Assembly: GCF_017901155.1 (NCBI RefSeq)
Contig: NZ_CP072800.1
Span: forward strand, 1,267,283-1,331,282
Direction of reading: 5' to 3'
From: Candidatus Thiothrix anitrata
GTDB taxonomy: Bacteria; Pseudomonadota; Gammaproteobacteria; Thiotrichales; Thiotrichaceae
DNA: 64,000 nucleotides
Below are positions 18,347-26,411 of the stretch, one piece after another. Both the position numbers and the translations under genes were made by a program. The notes beneath the pieces were generated by a model that was not told the DNA's origin, ran no database searches, and worked only from the letters and a program-made list of their open reading frames with translations. Each line of letters starts with the position of its first letter. Position 1 is the first letter of the stretch.

Positions 18347-19475
18347 ACGATGGTAATGCCTTAAAAATGTGATTGGCTTCGGTCAATGCATCGCTAACAT
18401 TTTGCGCTAATGTGCAGTAATGCCCCATTTTACGCCCGACGCGAGCTTCGCGTTTGCCGTATAAATGGAGCTTGGTGTGCGCACTTTGCAGCAACGCCAG
18501 CCACAGCGGTTGGGTGTCGCCCCACACATCACCGAGTAAATTGACCATGACCACGGGCGATAGCAGGTGGGTATCGCCAAACGGCAATTCGCAGACCATG
18601 CGCACTTGTTGTTCAAATTGCGAAGTGATGCACGCATCCAAGGTGTAATGCCCGCTATTGTGGGTGCGGGGAGCCATTTCGTTGACGAGTAATTCGCCGC
18701 TGCGGGTAATGAAAAACTCCACCGCCATCACCCCGACGAAATCGAGTTTATTCGCGATGCGGGTCGCAGCCGCTTGTGCCGATTGTGCAAGGGCGGGTGC
18801 AACCCGTGCCGGGACGATGGTTTGGTGCAAAATGCCGTTGCGGTGTTCATTTTCCGCCACGGGGAAGCAGCGCACTTCACCGCTGATACTACGCGCCAGA
18901 ATCACGGAAATTTCGCAGGCTAAATCCACCCGCTGTTCTAACACGCATTCGACCTCGCCCATGCGTACAAAAGCGGCTTCGGCTTCGGCGAGATCATGAA
19001 CCGTTGCTTGCCCCTTGCCGTCGTAACCCAAGCGTGCAGTTTTCAAAATCGCCGGAAATGTCACCAGCTCTTGCGCTGCCGCAAGGTCGGGAACACGCCG
19101 AATCGCCGCAAACGGCACGGGCAATAAACCGCAGGAACGCACAAATTCCTTTTCCACAATCCGGTCTTGTGCCATTTCTACCGCGCTGGCAGCAGGGCGC
19201 ACCGGGCAAAACTGCGTGAGAAATTCCAGCGTTTTCGCAGGAATATTTTCAAACTCAGTGGTAACAACATCGCAGGCGTTGCCAAACAAGGTCAAGGCGG
19301 CGGTGTCGTCGTAAGCGGCAATAATGTGTTCGTCGGCAAACTGCGCGGCGGGGCTGTGCGGGTCGGGTTCCAGCACGATGACGCGATAGCCGAGGGTGCG
19401 TGCGGCAACCGTGAACATACGTCCGAGTTGCCCGCCGCCGAGCATTCCGATGGTTGATCCGGGGAGTAGTGTCAT
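18339..19475 (-). CDS. purK: N5-carboxyaminoimidazole ribonucleotide synthase
   Basis: ATP-grasp enzyme of purine synthesis that carboxylates AIR to N5-CAIR. The 378-residue protein begins MTLLPGSTIGMLGGGQLGRM and contains LEPDPHSPAAQFADEH, ILKTARLGYDGKGQ and the metal/ATP site NEMAPRTHNSGHYT. The start at 19475 is chosen because GGGQLGRM is normally within 20 residues of the N-terminus; a longer frame to 19568 would overlap the upstream toxin gene. It lies downstream of purE but is separated from it by a toxin-antitoxin pair. Confidence 0.95.
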   Translation of the reverse strand: MTLLPGSTIGMLGGGQLGRMFTVAARTLGYRVIVLEPDPHSPAAQFADEHIIAAYDDTAALTLFGNACDVVTTEFENIPAKTLEFLTQFCPVRPAASAVEMAQDRIVEKEFVRSCGLLPVPFAAIRRVPDLAAAQELVTFPAILKTARLGYDGKGQATVHDLAEAEAAFVRMGEVECVLEQRVDLACEISVILARSISGEVRCFPVAENEHRNGILHQTIVPARVAPALAQSAQAAATRIANKLDFVGVMAVEFFITRSGELLVNEMAPRTHNSGHYTLDACITSQFEQQVRMVCELPFGDTHLLSPVVMVNLLGDVWGDTQPLWLALLQSAHTKLHLYGKREARVGRKMGHYCTLAQNVSDALTEANHIFKALPSYG

Positions 19476-19539
19476 AAATCTTCGTATATCGTGTAAGTTG
19501 GGTTCACTGAATAACGGGCAAGGATACAACAGGAAAGCC

Positions 19540-19968
19540 TTATACAATAAGCCCGTTTTCTTCCTCATATTGCCGTATGGTCAAAATACGTATGCCGTGG
19601 TAGGGGTTTAGTACCAGTAAATCACTATCACCTGATACGATAATATCCGCTCCGACTGACAAGGCGAGGGAAAGAAACTTATTGTCGTCCTTGTCTCTGC
19701 ATTCGGTTGCAGTCTCGGTCACTTCTATCAGTTGAGCTGCTTTCCGGTAGTCGGTAAAGAAATTTTCCCGTCGGTTGGCATCGTTCCCGATGAAATAGCG
19801 GTCAAACTTCTTTCTTGCTATTACCTCTTGCAGCTCAGTGATAGTTTCCTCTGAAATGAAAAGATCGTGTTCTTTCTTGGCAGTTTCAAAGACAAAGGCG
19901 GATATTGATTTGGCGTTGATAACCGCACTAATCAAAGCATTCGTATCGAAAATAAGTTTTTTCTTCAT
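19540..19968 (-). CDS. PIN-domain toxin of a toxin-antitoxin pair
   Basis: Predicted metal-dependent RNase toxin, 142 residues. The PIN acidic residues are visible in IFDTNALISAV, the SEETITELQEV region, RDKDDNKFLSLALSVGAD and SGDSDLLVL. This is the TIGR00305-type 'PIN family toxin component'. It follows the putative antitoxin gene by 11 bp on the same strand and lies between purE and purK. Translation may be needed to keep transcription flowing into purK. Confidence 0.85.
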   Translation of the reverse strand: MKKKLIFDTNALISAVINAKSISAFVFETAKKEHDLFISEETITELQEVIARKKFDRYFIGNDANRRENFFTDYRKAAQLIEVTETATECRDKDDNKFLSLALSVGADIIVSGDSDLLVLNPYHGIRILTIRQYEEENGLIV

Positions 19969-19979
19969 ATTGGCTTTGG

Positions 19980-20426
19980 TTAGTGGCTTGCTTGAATAGC
20001 CTCTAAAGCCCGTTTCTCAGCTCGATATTGCTTCACTTCCATATTCACAAAAGCCATAAGTTCATTATCTGTCATGACTTCGACTTCAGGGTGTACTGTA
20101 TGTTTCACGGCTTCATCTAACCATTGCTCAAGCTTTTCGTTTCTCACGAGTTTTCGCCCTGTTTCAGCTTCCATTTTGGCAATAATCCGTTCTTTTTCTG
20201 CCCACTCTCCCAGTTCATCCAAGACGGAAAGGGCAGGAGTTATGTCTTCCCCTCGCCCAATGGCAAATGGTACTTTTTTGGTAATAGCAACGAAACGGAG
20301 CAAGTCGGCAAAAAGTCGGGCAGGGTCTATACCCTCCTTACGGAATACAGAAAAAGCCTCAGCTTTCTCAGTGGGTGAGAGTGCTGCAAGCGGGCTAGAC
20401 GGGTTGAGTGTAGTCATTGTCTGCAT
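19980..20426 (-). CDS. Putative antitoxin for the PIN toxin
   Basis: A 148-residue, charged, soluble protein directly upstream of the PIN toxin. It has no strong DNA-binding motif that I recognise. Its N-terminal half contains LSPTEKAEAFSVFRKEGIDP and its C-terminal half is helical with TDNELMAFVNMEVKQYRAEK. The start could be the ATG at 20426 or, 3 codons on, the ATG at 20417. The antitoxin role is inferred from order, spacing and the toxin partner. Confidence 0.65.
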   Translation of the reverse strand: MQTMTTLNPSSPLAALSPTEKAEAFSVFRKEGIDPARLFADLLRFVAITKKVPFAIGRGEDITPALSVLDELGEWAEKERIIAKMEAETGRKLVRNEKLEQWLDEAVKHTVHPEVEVMTDNELMAFVNMEVKQYRAEKRALEAIQASH

Positions 20427-20485
20427 ACCTGAAAGTGAAGATACGTAGTCATTGTAGACGCAATGATTGGAAAGGCAAAGCTAAC

Positions 20486-20502
20486 TAGCTGATTTTCAGC
20501 TA
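20486..20502. other. Hairpin at the purE stop codon
   Basis: The 7-bp arms TAGCTGA and TCAGCTA surround a 3-base loop. On the minus strand it begins with the purE stop TAG. No T-run follows, so it is unlikely to be a full intrinsic terminator; it marks the junction between purE and the inserted toxin-antitoxin pair. Confidence 0.5.
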
Positions 20503-21003
20503 TTCCGGTGGCAATGGCATATTCATCGCGTGTTGCCGTTGTTCTTCACGGAATTTCTCCAGCTTTTCTGCCAGAACCGGGTCGTTATTGGCGAGCATCG
20601 CCACTGCAAACAAGGCCGCATTCGCCGCACCCGCTTCACCAATCGCGAATGTTGCCACTGGCACGCCTTTGGGCATTTGTACGATGGAATACAGCGAGTC
20701 CACCCCGCTCAAAGCGCGGCTCGTCACCGGCACACCCAAAATGGGTAAGGTGGTTTTTGCCGCTAACATGCCGGGTAAATGCGCCGCGCCGCCAGCACCC
20801 GCAATAATGCATTGCAGGCCGCGTTCCCGTGCGGTTTCGGCGTATTCAAACAATAAATCAGGGGTGCGATGCGCGGAAACCACCCGGTATTCGTGAGCGA
20901 TGCCGAACTTTTCCAGTTGCTCGACTGCTTTTGACATAACGTTCCAGTCGCTGTTACTGCCCATAACAACGCCGACGACGACACCTGAACCGACTTGGGC
21001 CAT
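20500..21003 (-). CDS. purE: N5-carboxyaminoimidazole ribonucleotide mutase
   Basis: Class I PurE, converting N5-CAIR to CAIR in purine synthesis. The 167-residue protein has [27 protein letters not shown] and [16 protein letters not shown] around the active-site His residues. It is divergent from purC with a short promoter region between. Downstream on the same strand are a toxin-antitoxin pair and then purK. Confidence 0.97.
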   Translation of the reverse strand: MAQVGSGVVVGVVMGSNSDWNVMSKAVEQLEKFGIAHEYRVVSAHRTPDLLFEYAETARERGLQCIIAGAGGAAHLPGMLAAKTTLPILGVPVTSRALSGVDSLYSIVQMPKGVPVATFAIGEAGAANAALFAVAMLANNDPVLAEKLEKFREEQRQHAMNMPLPPE

Positions 21004-21087
21004 GATGCTACCCTTATTTCCTGCAAAATCTGATATTATACCGTGATGTACCCTTTCGCACTATTTGATTACGGCAATACCCATACA

Positions 21088-21987
21088 ATGGATACCACAA
21101 TTACTTCCTCCAGCGTGTTTGAAACCGCTATTACCTCCCTACCTTTAATCGCACGCGGCAAAGTTCGCGACATTTACGCGGTGGATGAACAGCACATGTT
21201 GATCGTTACCACTGACCGTTTGTCGGCGTTTGACGTGATTATGCCCACCCCGATTCCACAAAAAGGCGTGATTCTTACCCAAGTGGCGAACTTTTGGTTC
21301 GGTTTATTGCAGGACGTGATTCCTAACCACTTGAGTGACAAAACGCTGGACGATTTGCCACTGACTGCCGCCGAAAAAGCCACGTTGCAAGGCCGCAGCA
21401 TTATCGTGAAACGCTTACGCCCGTTGCCGGTGGAGGCTATCGTGCGTGGTTATCTGATCGGTTCGGGCTGGAAAGATTATCAGCAAACTGGCGCGGTATG
21501 CGGCATCACCCTGCCAACCGGGTTGCAAATGGCGGATCGTTTGCCTGAGCCGATTTTTACCCCATCCAGCAAGGCTGAAGTGGGCGAACACGACATCAAT
21601 ATCTCGTTTGCGCAGATGCAGGACAAGATTGGCGCGGACTTGGCTGAACAAGTGCGTAGCGTCAGTATTGAGCTGTATAACCGTGCGGCGGCTTACGCAT
21701 TGGAGCGTGGGATTATTATTGCGGATACCAAATTTGAATTCGGTTTGGATGCGAATGATCAATTGGTGTTAATCGACGAAATTTTAACGCCGGATTCCTC
21801 ACGTTTCTGGCCTGCGGATCAATACCAGCCGGGGATTAGCCCGCCGTCGTTTGATAAGCAATTCGTGCGCGATTACCTCGAAACCTTGGATTGGGGCAAG
21901 GTTGCGCCGGGGCCGGAATTGCCCGCCGAGATTATGGAAAAGACAGCGGCTAAGTATCGGGAAGTGGCTGATTTATTAATGAAGTGA
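21088..21987 (+). CDS. purC: SAICAR synthetase
   Basis: Phosphoribosylaminoimidazole-succinocarboxamide synthase, joining aspartate to CAIR. The protein of about 299 residues is the long class of PurC, with [49 protein letters not shown] and [16 protein letters not shown] chose the ATG at 21088 ([14 protein letters not shown]); an in-frame GTG at 21043 would leave only 39 bp to the divergent purE start. The next gene begins just after its end. Confidence 0.95.
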   Translation: MDTTITSSSVFETAITSLPLIARGKVRDIYAVDEQHMLIVTTDRLSAFDVIMPTPIPQKGVILTQVANFWFGLLQDVIPNHLSDKTLDDLPLTAAEKATLQGRSIIVKRLRPLPVEAIVRGYLIGSGWKDYQQTGAVCGITLPTGLQMADRLPEPIFTPSSKAEVGEHDINISFAQMQDKIGADLAEQVRSVSIELYNRAAAYALERGIIIADTKFEFGLDANDQLVLIDEILTPDSSRFWPADQYQPGISPPSFDKQFVRDYLETLDWGKVAPGPELPAEIMEKTAAKYREVADLLMK

Positions 21988-22001
21988 AGGGCAGGGCAAT
22001 C

Positions 22002-23018
22002 ATGCGAGTACTAATAACAGGGGTAGCCGGTTTCATCGGGATGCATTTAGCTCTGAAACTGCTGGAGCGCGGCGATGAAGTCGTGGGGATCGACAATTTC
22101 AACGATTACTACGATGTGACCTTGAAACAGCGTCGTTTGCAGCGCGTGGTGGATGCGGATAGCGCAGGGCGATTCAAATTCATACGCTTGGATTTGGCAG
22201 ATCGTGACGGCATGGCGCAATTATTTGCGACGGAAGGTTTGGATGCGGTGGTAAATCTCGCAGCACAAGCCGGGGTGCGTTATTCCATCGACAACCCGTT
22301 GGCGTATGTTGACAGTAACTTGGTGGGATTTGCGCACATTCTGGAAGGTTGCCGCCATAACGGGGTGAAGCATCTGGTGTACGCTTCGTCGAGTTCGGTT
22401 TACGGCGCGAATGAATCCATGCCGTTTTCGGTACACGATAATGTCGACCACCCGCTGTCGTTGTACGCTGCCTCGAAAAAAGCCAATGAGCTGATGTCGC
22501 ATACTTACTCGCATTTGTACGGTTTGCCGACTACCGGGCTGCGGTTTTTCACGGTGTATGGCCCTTGGAGTCGCCCGGATATGGCGATGTTTAAGTTTAC
22601 CAAGGCGATTTTGGCAGGGCAGCCGATTGATGTGTTTAACTACGGTAAACACCGCCGCGATTTCACTTATATTGACGATATTGTGGAAGGGGTTATCCGT
22701 ACTTTGGATAATACCGCAACCGGCAACCCCGACTGGCAGGGCGCAACACCAGACCCGGCGACTAGCAAAGCCCCTTGGCGGGTATACAACATCGGTAATC
22801 AGCATCCGGTGGAGTTGATGGATTATATCCAAGCGATTGAAAATGCGTTGGGGATGAAAGCGCAGCTCAATTTATTGCCACTGCAACCCGGCGATGTGCC
22901 GGATACTTACGCTGATGTCGGTGCTTTGGTGCAGGATGTCGGTTATCGTCCGAGTATGTCCGTGGATGAAGGCACGCGCCGTTTCGTCGCGTGGTATCGG
23001 GAATACTACGGGGTCTAG
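22002..23018 (+). CDS. NAD-dependent UDP-glucuronate 4-epimerase-like protein
   Basis: Extended short-chain dehydrogenase, 338 residues. The nucleotide fold starts [20 protein letters not shown] (GxxGxxG); the catalytic parts are YASSSSVYG and YAASKKANE (YxxxK), and [19 protein letters not shown] is typical of the CapI/WbnF group that makes UDP-galacturonate for surface polysaccharide. The ATG at 22002 follows an AGGGCAGGG site. There are no other polysaccharide genes nearby. The precise sugar is inferred. Confidence 0.88.
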   Translation: MRVLITGVAGFIGMHLALKLLERGDEVVGIDNFNDYYDVTLKQRRLQRVVDADSAGRFKFIRLDLADRDGMAQLFATEGLDAVVNLAAQAGVRYSIDNPLAYVDSNLVGFAHILEGCRHNGVKHLVYASSSSVYGANESMPFSVHDNVDHPLSLYAASKKANELMSHTYSHLYGLPTTGLRFFTVYGPWSRPDMAMFKFTKAILAGQPIDVFNYGKHRRDFTYIDDIVEGVIRTLDNTATGNPDWQGATPDPATSKAPWRVYNIGNQHPVELMDYIQAIENALGMKAQLNLLPLQPGDVPDTYADVGALVQDVGYRPSMSVDEGTRRFVAWYREYYGV

Positions 23019-23037
23019 TTACCAGTAAGGTTAAGTC

Positions 23038-24018
23038 ATGCAAGCTATTCGTGAACACCGCAGCGTCAAACAACTGTTGAACCGATTGCCGGATTACCTG
23101 AGCTTGTTGCTGGTCATTTTGTGCGGGTTTTTGTTGGCGCGGTTGTTGTGGGCGTTGTATCCGGCGGAAACCACCGCGTTCGACGAATCGCTAACCCAAA
23201 CGCAAGCACCCGCGCAAACCACGACCGATACGCCTGATGTGGGGGCGCAAATCGCTGATTTACACCTGTTTGGGCAACCGGCAGTCGAGCCACCAACGAC
23301 CCCGACGGATACCAAAAATCTGCAAACCAGCCAGTTAGCGTTTAAGTTAGCGGGCGTGGTGTCAGGTGAAGCAGGGCAAATTGTCATTGAAGATGGCGGG
23401 AAGCAGAGCAATTACCGCGTCGGGGAAGACATTGCAGCAGGGGTGCGCTTGCAGGCGGTATTCGCGGATCATATTGTGATTTTGCGCAATGGCACACCGG
23501 AAAAGATTGCCTTGCCTGCGTTAACTGGCAGTGGCAGTGCGGGTTTTGTCACTAGTACTCCCGACTTTGCCATGCAAGACCCGTTGCCGCCTATTATGGA
23601 CGACGCATTGCTGGATGAGATGAATACACCTATTGATATACCGCCAAATCTACCCGACGGAATGTCGCCTGATCAGCCGATGGAAATGAATGAACCGCAA
23701 GAGTCTTTGCTTGAGTCAGGGGTAGAGTTGTCCATCCCGTCGAATCCTGCACAACTGACTGAAATAGTGACCCCAGAACCGCACGAAGCCAATGGTAAAT
23801 TCGTCGGTTTTCGGCTGATGCCGGGGAGCAACGTGGGCTTGTTTAATCAGCTTGGGTTGCAACCCGGCGATATAGTGACCGCGATTAATGGCACACCGCT
23901 CGACAGCCCCGCCGCCGGAGCGCAGGCATTGAGCGCGGCGGCATCTTCCCCTCAGGTCAATTTAAGCTTGACCCGTGGCGGGCAACAGCTCAACTTACCG
24001 ATTTCCTTGGGGCGTTAA
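23038..24018 (+). CDS. gspC: Type II secretion inner-membrane protein GspC
   Basis: Bitopic inner-membrane protein that links the secretin to the inner-membrane platform. The 326-residue protein has a short cytoplasmic tail, a span at about residues 20-40 (LSLLLVILCGFLLARLLWAL), the periplasmic HR domain (ADLHLFGQ, FKLAGVVSGEAGQIVIEDG, NYRVGEDI), a Pro/Met-rich linker and a C-terminal PDZ domain (GLQPGDIVTAINGTPLDS). No other gsp gene is in the window, so it is an orphan here. The HR/PDZ order is diagnostic. Confidence 0.88.
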   Translation: MQAIREHRSVKQLLNRLPDYLSLLLVILCGFLLARLLWALYPAETTAFDESLTQTQAPAQTTTDTPDVGAQIADLHLFGQPAVEPPTTPTDTKNLQTSQLAFKLAGVVSGEAGQIVIEDGGKQSNYRVGEDIAAGVRLQAVFADHIVILRNGTPEKIALPALTGSGSAGFVTSTPDFAMQDPLPPIMDDALLDEMNTPIDIPPNLPDGMSPDQPMEMNEPQESLLESGVELSIPSNPAQLTEIVTPEPHEANGKFVGFRLMPGSNVGLFNQLGLQPGDIVTAINGTPLDSPAAGAQALSAAASSPQVNLSLTRGGQQLNLPISLGR

Positions 24019-24054
24019 CGCATTTTACTTAATCATGACGGATTTAGAATGAGA

Positions 24055-24082
24055 GTTTACGCAGGTCGCATATCGTTATAAT
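24055..24082 (+). promoter_or_regulatory. Candidate promoter for the TIR-like/patatin operon
   Basis: Perfect -10 TATAAT at 24077-24082, with a weak -35 GTTTAC at 24055-24060 and a 16-bp spacer. It lies 85 bp before the operon's first gene. Confidence 0.5.
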
Positions 24083-24111
24083 CTAGATCTATTGATTCCC
24101 GCCGATTTTTG

Positions 24112-24130
24112 TCCGGTTGTAACTACCGGA
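24112..24130 (+). other. Leader hairpin before the TIR-like gene
   Basis: Inverted repeat TCCGGT and ACCGGA around a 7-base loop, in the predicted 5' leader, 36 bp before the ATG at 24167. It could be an operator half-site pair or an RNA hairpin; the sequence alone does not decide. Confidence 0.4.
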
Positions 24131-24166
24131 AAGAGTGTTTTTCCAGGTTGAGATTGAGGGCTGCCC

Positions 24167-25270
24167 ATGCACATGACCTTTGGACAACGTTTAAAACAAT
24201 TCGCCAATGCCATCGATATTGTTGAGCTGGAAACGTTCAAACAGACCGTTACCCTGATTGAGGATTATCTCAATGAAGTCCTGAATATTCAGGTGGTGCG
24301 TATTATGGTGGAAGGGATTTTCAATGAAACCGAACCAGCTCTGTTCAAATTCGACCTGAACAAGACGGTTCCGGTTGAAATCCTGCTGCTTAATCAGGTT
24401 GATAACTGCAAGGGTCAGATGCCCTTCGCCTACTTTGGGCGTAAACCGATGTGGATAGTCAATGCCAACAAACGTGAGGTGTTATCTAAAAGAAATGCCC
24501 AGTATCTTGACCTCTGGTCAGGCGTAAAAGACATTGTTGATTATCGTCCAACAGGCGTGGACAACATCAGGACATCCATCATCATCCCCATCAAGAACCT
24601 GGATCATTTGGTTTATGGTGTTATCAACTTTGAAACCACGGACTATCTGGAGATAACCCGGCTTGCCAAAGAAGAGTTGATCAGGATTGCAGAAACCATC
24701 TCTATCCTGTATCAGTTATACAAAACCCGTGGGGCACAGACCGAAAGCACTGAAAAAGCAGTCAAACGACTGGCTGATTCCCTGAAAGCAGGGAACATGC
24801 CGAAGTTAACCAAACCGTCAGTGTTCCTCGCATCGGCTGACAAGGCTGATGATGCTGTTATTGCGATCATTCGGGAGGTGATGGCTGAGTCGGAGTTGTC
24901 GGACAAGGTAGACTGTATTTACTGGAAAACCATGAGTTCTCTCGGCAACATCAATCAGAAGCTGTTGGAAACCATTGCATCCTGCCAATACGGTATTTGC
25001 TATTTTTCCCAGAAAGTATCAGATCATTCACCGCAGTATATCGATAATGCCAATGTCGTGTTTGAGGCGGGTATGTTTCATGGTCGAGTGGGTAATTCGG
25101 TTAGTATTCCTTGTGGCTGGATTCCTATCCGGGAACAGGATTCGCCGCCGTCACCCTTCGATTTTGCCGCTGAACGCATGATTATCGTTCCCAGAAACAA
25201 GCATGGCGAGTTGAATGAAGAAAAGCTCAGAACGTATTTCCGCCGTTATATGAAAAGCTTGATCGAATGA
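24167..25270 (+). CDS. GAF-like sensor fused to a TIR-like nucleotide-binding domain
   Basis: A 367-residue soluble protein. Residues 1-190 read as a GAF-like fold: a helix, strands around IVDYRPTGVDNIRTSIIIPI, and the characteristic end LVYGVINFETTDYLEI. Residues 215-367 match TIR-like/Cap12-type domains: KPSVFLASADKADDAV at the start, CQYGICYFSQ, then NANVVFEAGMFHGRVG with Glu300 in the position of the catalytic or nucleotide-site Glu. A GAGGG site precedes the ATG. The gene overlaps a patatin gene by 4 bases. I infer that it senses a small ligand and makes or cleaves an NAD-type nucleotide, or otherwise controls the phospholipase. Domain calls are by eye. Confidence 0.72.
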   Translation: MHMTFGQRLKQFANAIDIVELETFKQTVTLIEDYLNEVLNIQVVRIMVEGIFNETEPALFKFDLNKTVPVEILLLNQVDNCKGQMPFAYFGRKPMWIVNANKREVLSKRNAQYLDLWSGVKDIVDYRPTGVDNIRTSIIIPIKNLDHLVYGVINFETTDYLEITRLAKEELIRIAETISILYQLYKTRGAQTESTEKAVKRLADSLKAGNMPKLTKPSVFLASADKADDAVIAIIREVMAESELSDKVDCIYWKTMSSLGNINQKLLETIASCQYGICYFSQKVSDHSPQYIDNANVVFEAGMFHGRVGNSVSIPCGWIPIREQDSPPSPFDFAAERMIIVPRNKHGELNEEKLRTYFRRYMKSLIE

Positions 25271-26400
25271 GCAAGTTCAAGAGGGTTCCCGTGAATTCCC
25301 GCAAAATCCTGTCGCTGGATGGCGGTGGCATTCGTGGCGTTGTCACCATTGAAATCATTGCGCGTATTGAGCAGCTCTTGCGGGAAACAACCGGAAATCC
25401 GCATCTGGTGTTGGCGGACTACTTTGATTTTATCGCCGGGACTAGCACGGGAGCGATCATCGCTGCGGGTTTATCCATCGGCATGAGTGTTGATGAGATC
25501 CGCAGTTTCTATCTGCACAATGGTCGTGAAATGTTTGACCACACCAGTTGGCCTAATCGGTTCATGGCCTTGTTCGGGCATCGTTACAAGGGTGAGAAGC
25601 TGGCTGCCGCGCTCAAGGCTGTGTTCGGCGAAGATACGACGCTTGGTAGCGACAAGCTGAAAACCTTGCTGATGGTTGTGATGCAAAACGCCAAGACGGA
25701 TTCCCCTTGGCCTGTCAGCAATAATCCCGCTGCCAAATATAATGATCTGGCAACGATGGGGGTGCACAGTAATCTGCATTTACCGTTGTGGCAACTGGTG
25801 CGTGCCAGCACTGCCGCGCCCACCTATTTCCCGCCGGAAAAGATTCAGGTGGAGGGGCAGGATTTTCTGTTTGTGGATGGTGCGGTCACGCCGTATAACA
25901 ATCCGGCGTTTCAGGCATTTCTGATGGCGACGCTGCAAGCGTATAACCTTAACTGGTCAACGGGTAAGGATAAACTGCTGCTGGTGTCGGTAGGCACAGG
26001 CAGGAATGCGCTCAACCTGCCGAACCTGAATGCCCAGGCCATGCACCTGCTGCATCATGCGGCGACTGTTCCGGTGCATTTGATGAATGCGGCCCAATAT
26101 CAGCAGGATATGCTGTGCCGTATTTTCGGTGACTGTCGTGCAGGCGATACGCTGGATAGCGAGATTGGCAACCTGCACGGTGAACTGGGGGCGGGGTGTG
26201 TGCCGGAAAAATTGTTCACTTACGTCCGTTACAACTTTGATCTGGACGCAAAATATTTTGCCGCAGCGGGGCTGCCCACCCACAACCTGAATACCTTGCG
26301 CCACATTGATGCGGTTAGCCACATCCATGAGCTGCGTCATGTTGGCAAGGTCGTTGCCGAACGCGAAGTGGGTATCGGGCACTTCGCGGGTTTCGTTTAA
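25267..26400 (+). CDS. Patatin-like phospholipase, likely effector
   Basis: A 377-residue patatin/CapV-like lipase. The oxyanion loop SLDGGGIRGVV (residues 16-26), nucleophile elbow GTSTG with Ser60, and the catalytic Asp in DGAVTPYNNP (Asp204) are intact, so the enzyme should be active. No signal peptide or span is visible, as expected for a cytosolic enzyme attacking the inner membrane. Its ATG overlaps the TIR-like gene stop. The family includes effectors of nucleotide-signalled anti-phage systems. It ends 11 bp before the convergent end of the first TIR-repeat gene. Confidence 0.88.
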   Translation: MSKFKRVPVNSRKILSLDGGGIRGVVTIEIIARIEQLLRETTGNPHLVLADYFDFIAGTSTGAIIAAGLSIGMSVDEIRSFYLHNGREMFDHTSWPNRFMALFGHRYKGEKLAAALKAVFGEDTTLGSDKLKTLLMVVMQNAKTDSPWPVSNNPAAKYNDLATMGVHSNLHLPLWQLVRASTAAPTYFPPEKIQVEGQDFLFVDGAVTPYNNPAFQAFLMATLQAYNLNWSTGKDKLLLVSVGTGRNALNLPNLNAQAMHLLHHAATVPVHLMNAAQYQQDMLCRIFGDCRAGDTLDSEIGNLHGELGAGCVPEKLFTYVRYNFDLDAKYFAAAGLPTHNLNTLRHIDAVSHIHELRHVGKVVAEREVGIGHFAGFV

Positions 26401-26411
26401 GTGGTTACCTG

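Noticed and set aside
24167-26400. Canonical CBASS operon
   Set aside because: Patatin and TIR-like genes are present, but no CD-NTase, E1/E2/JAB or HORMA/TRIP13 gene is visible.
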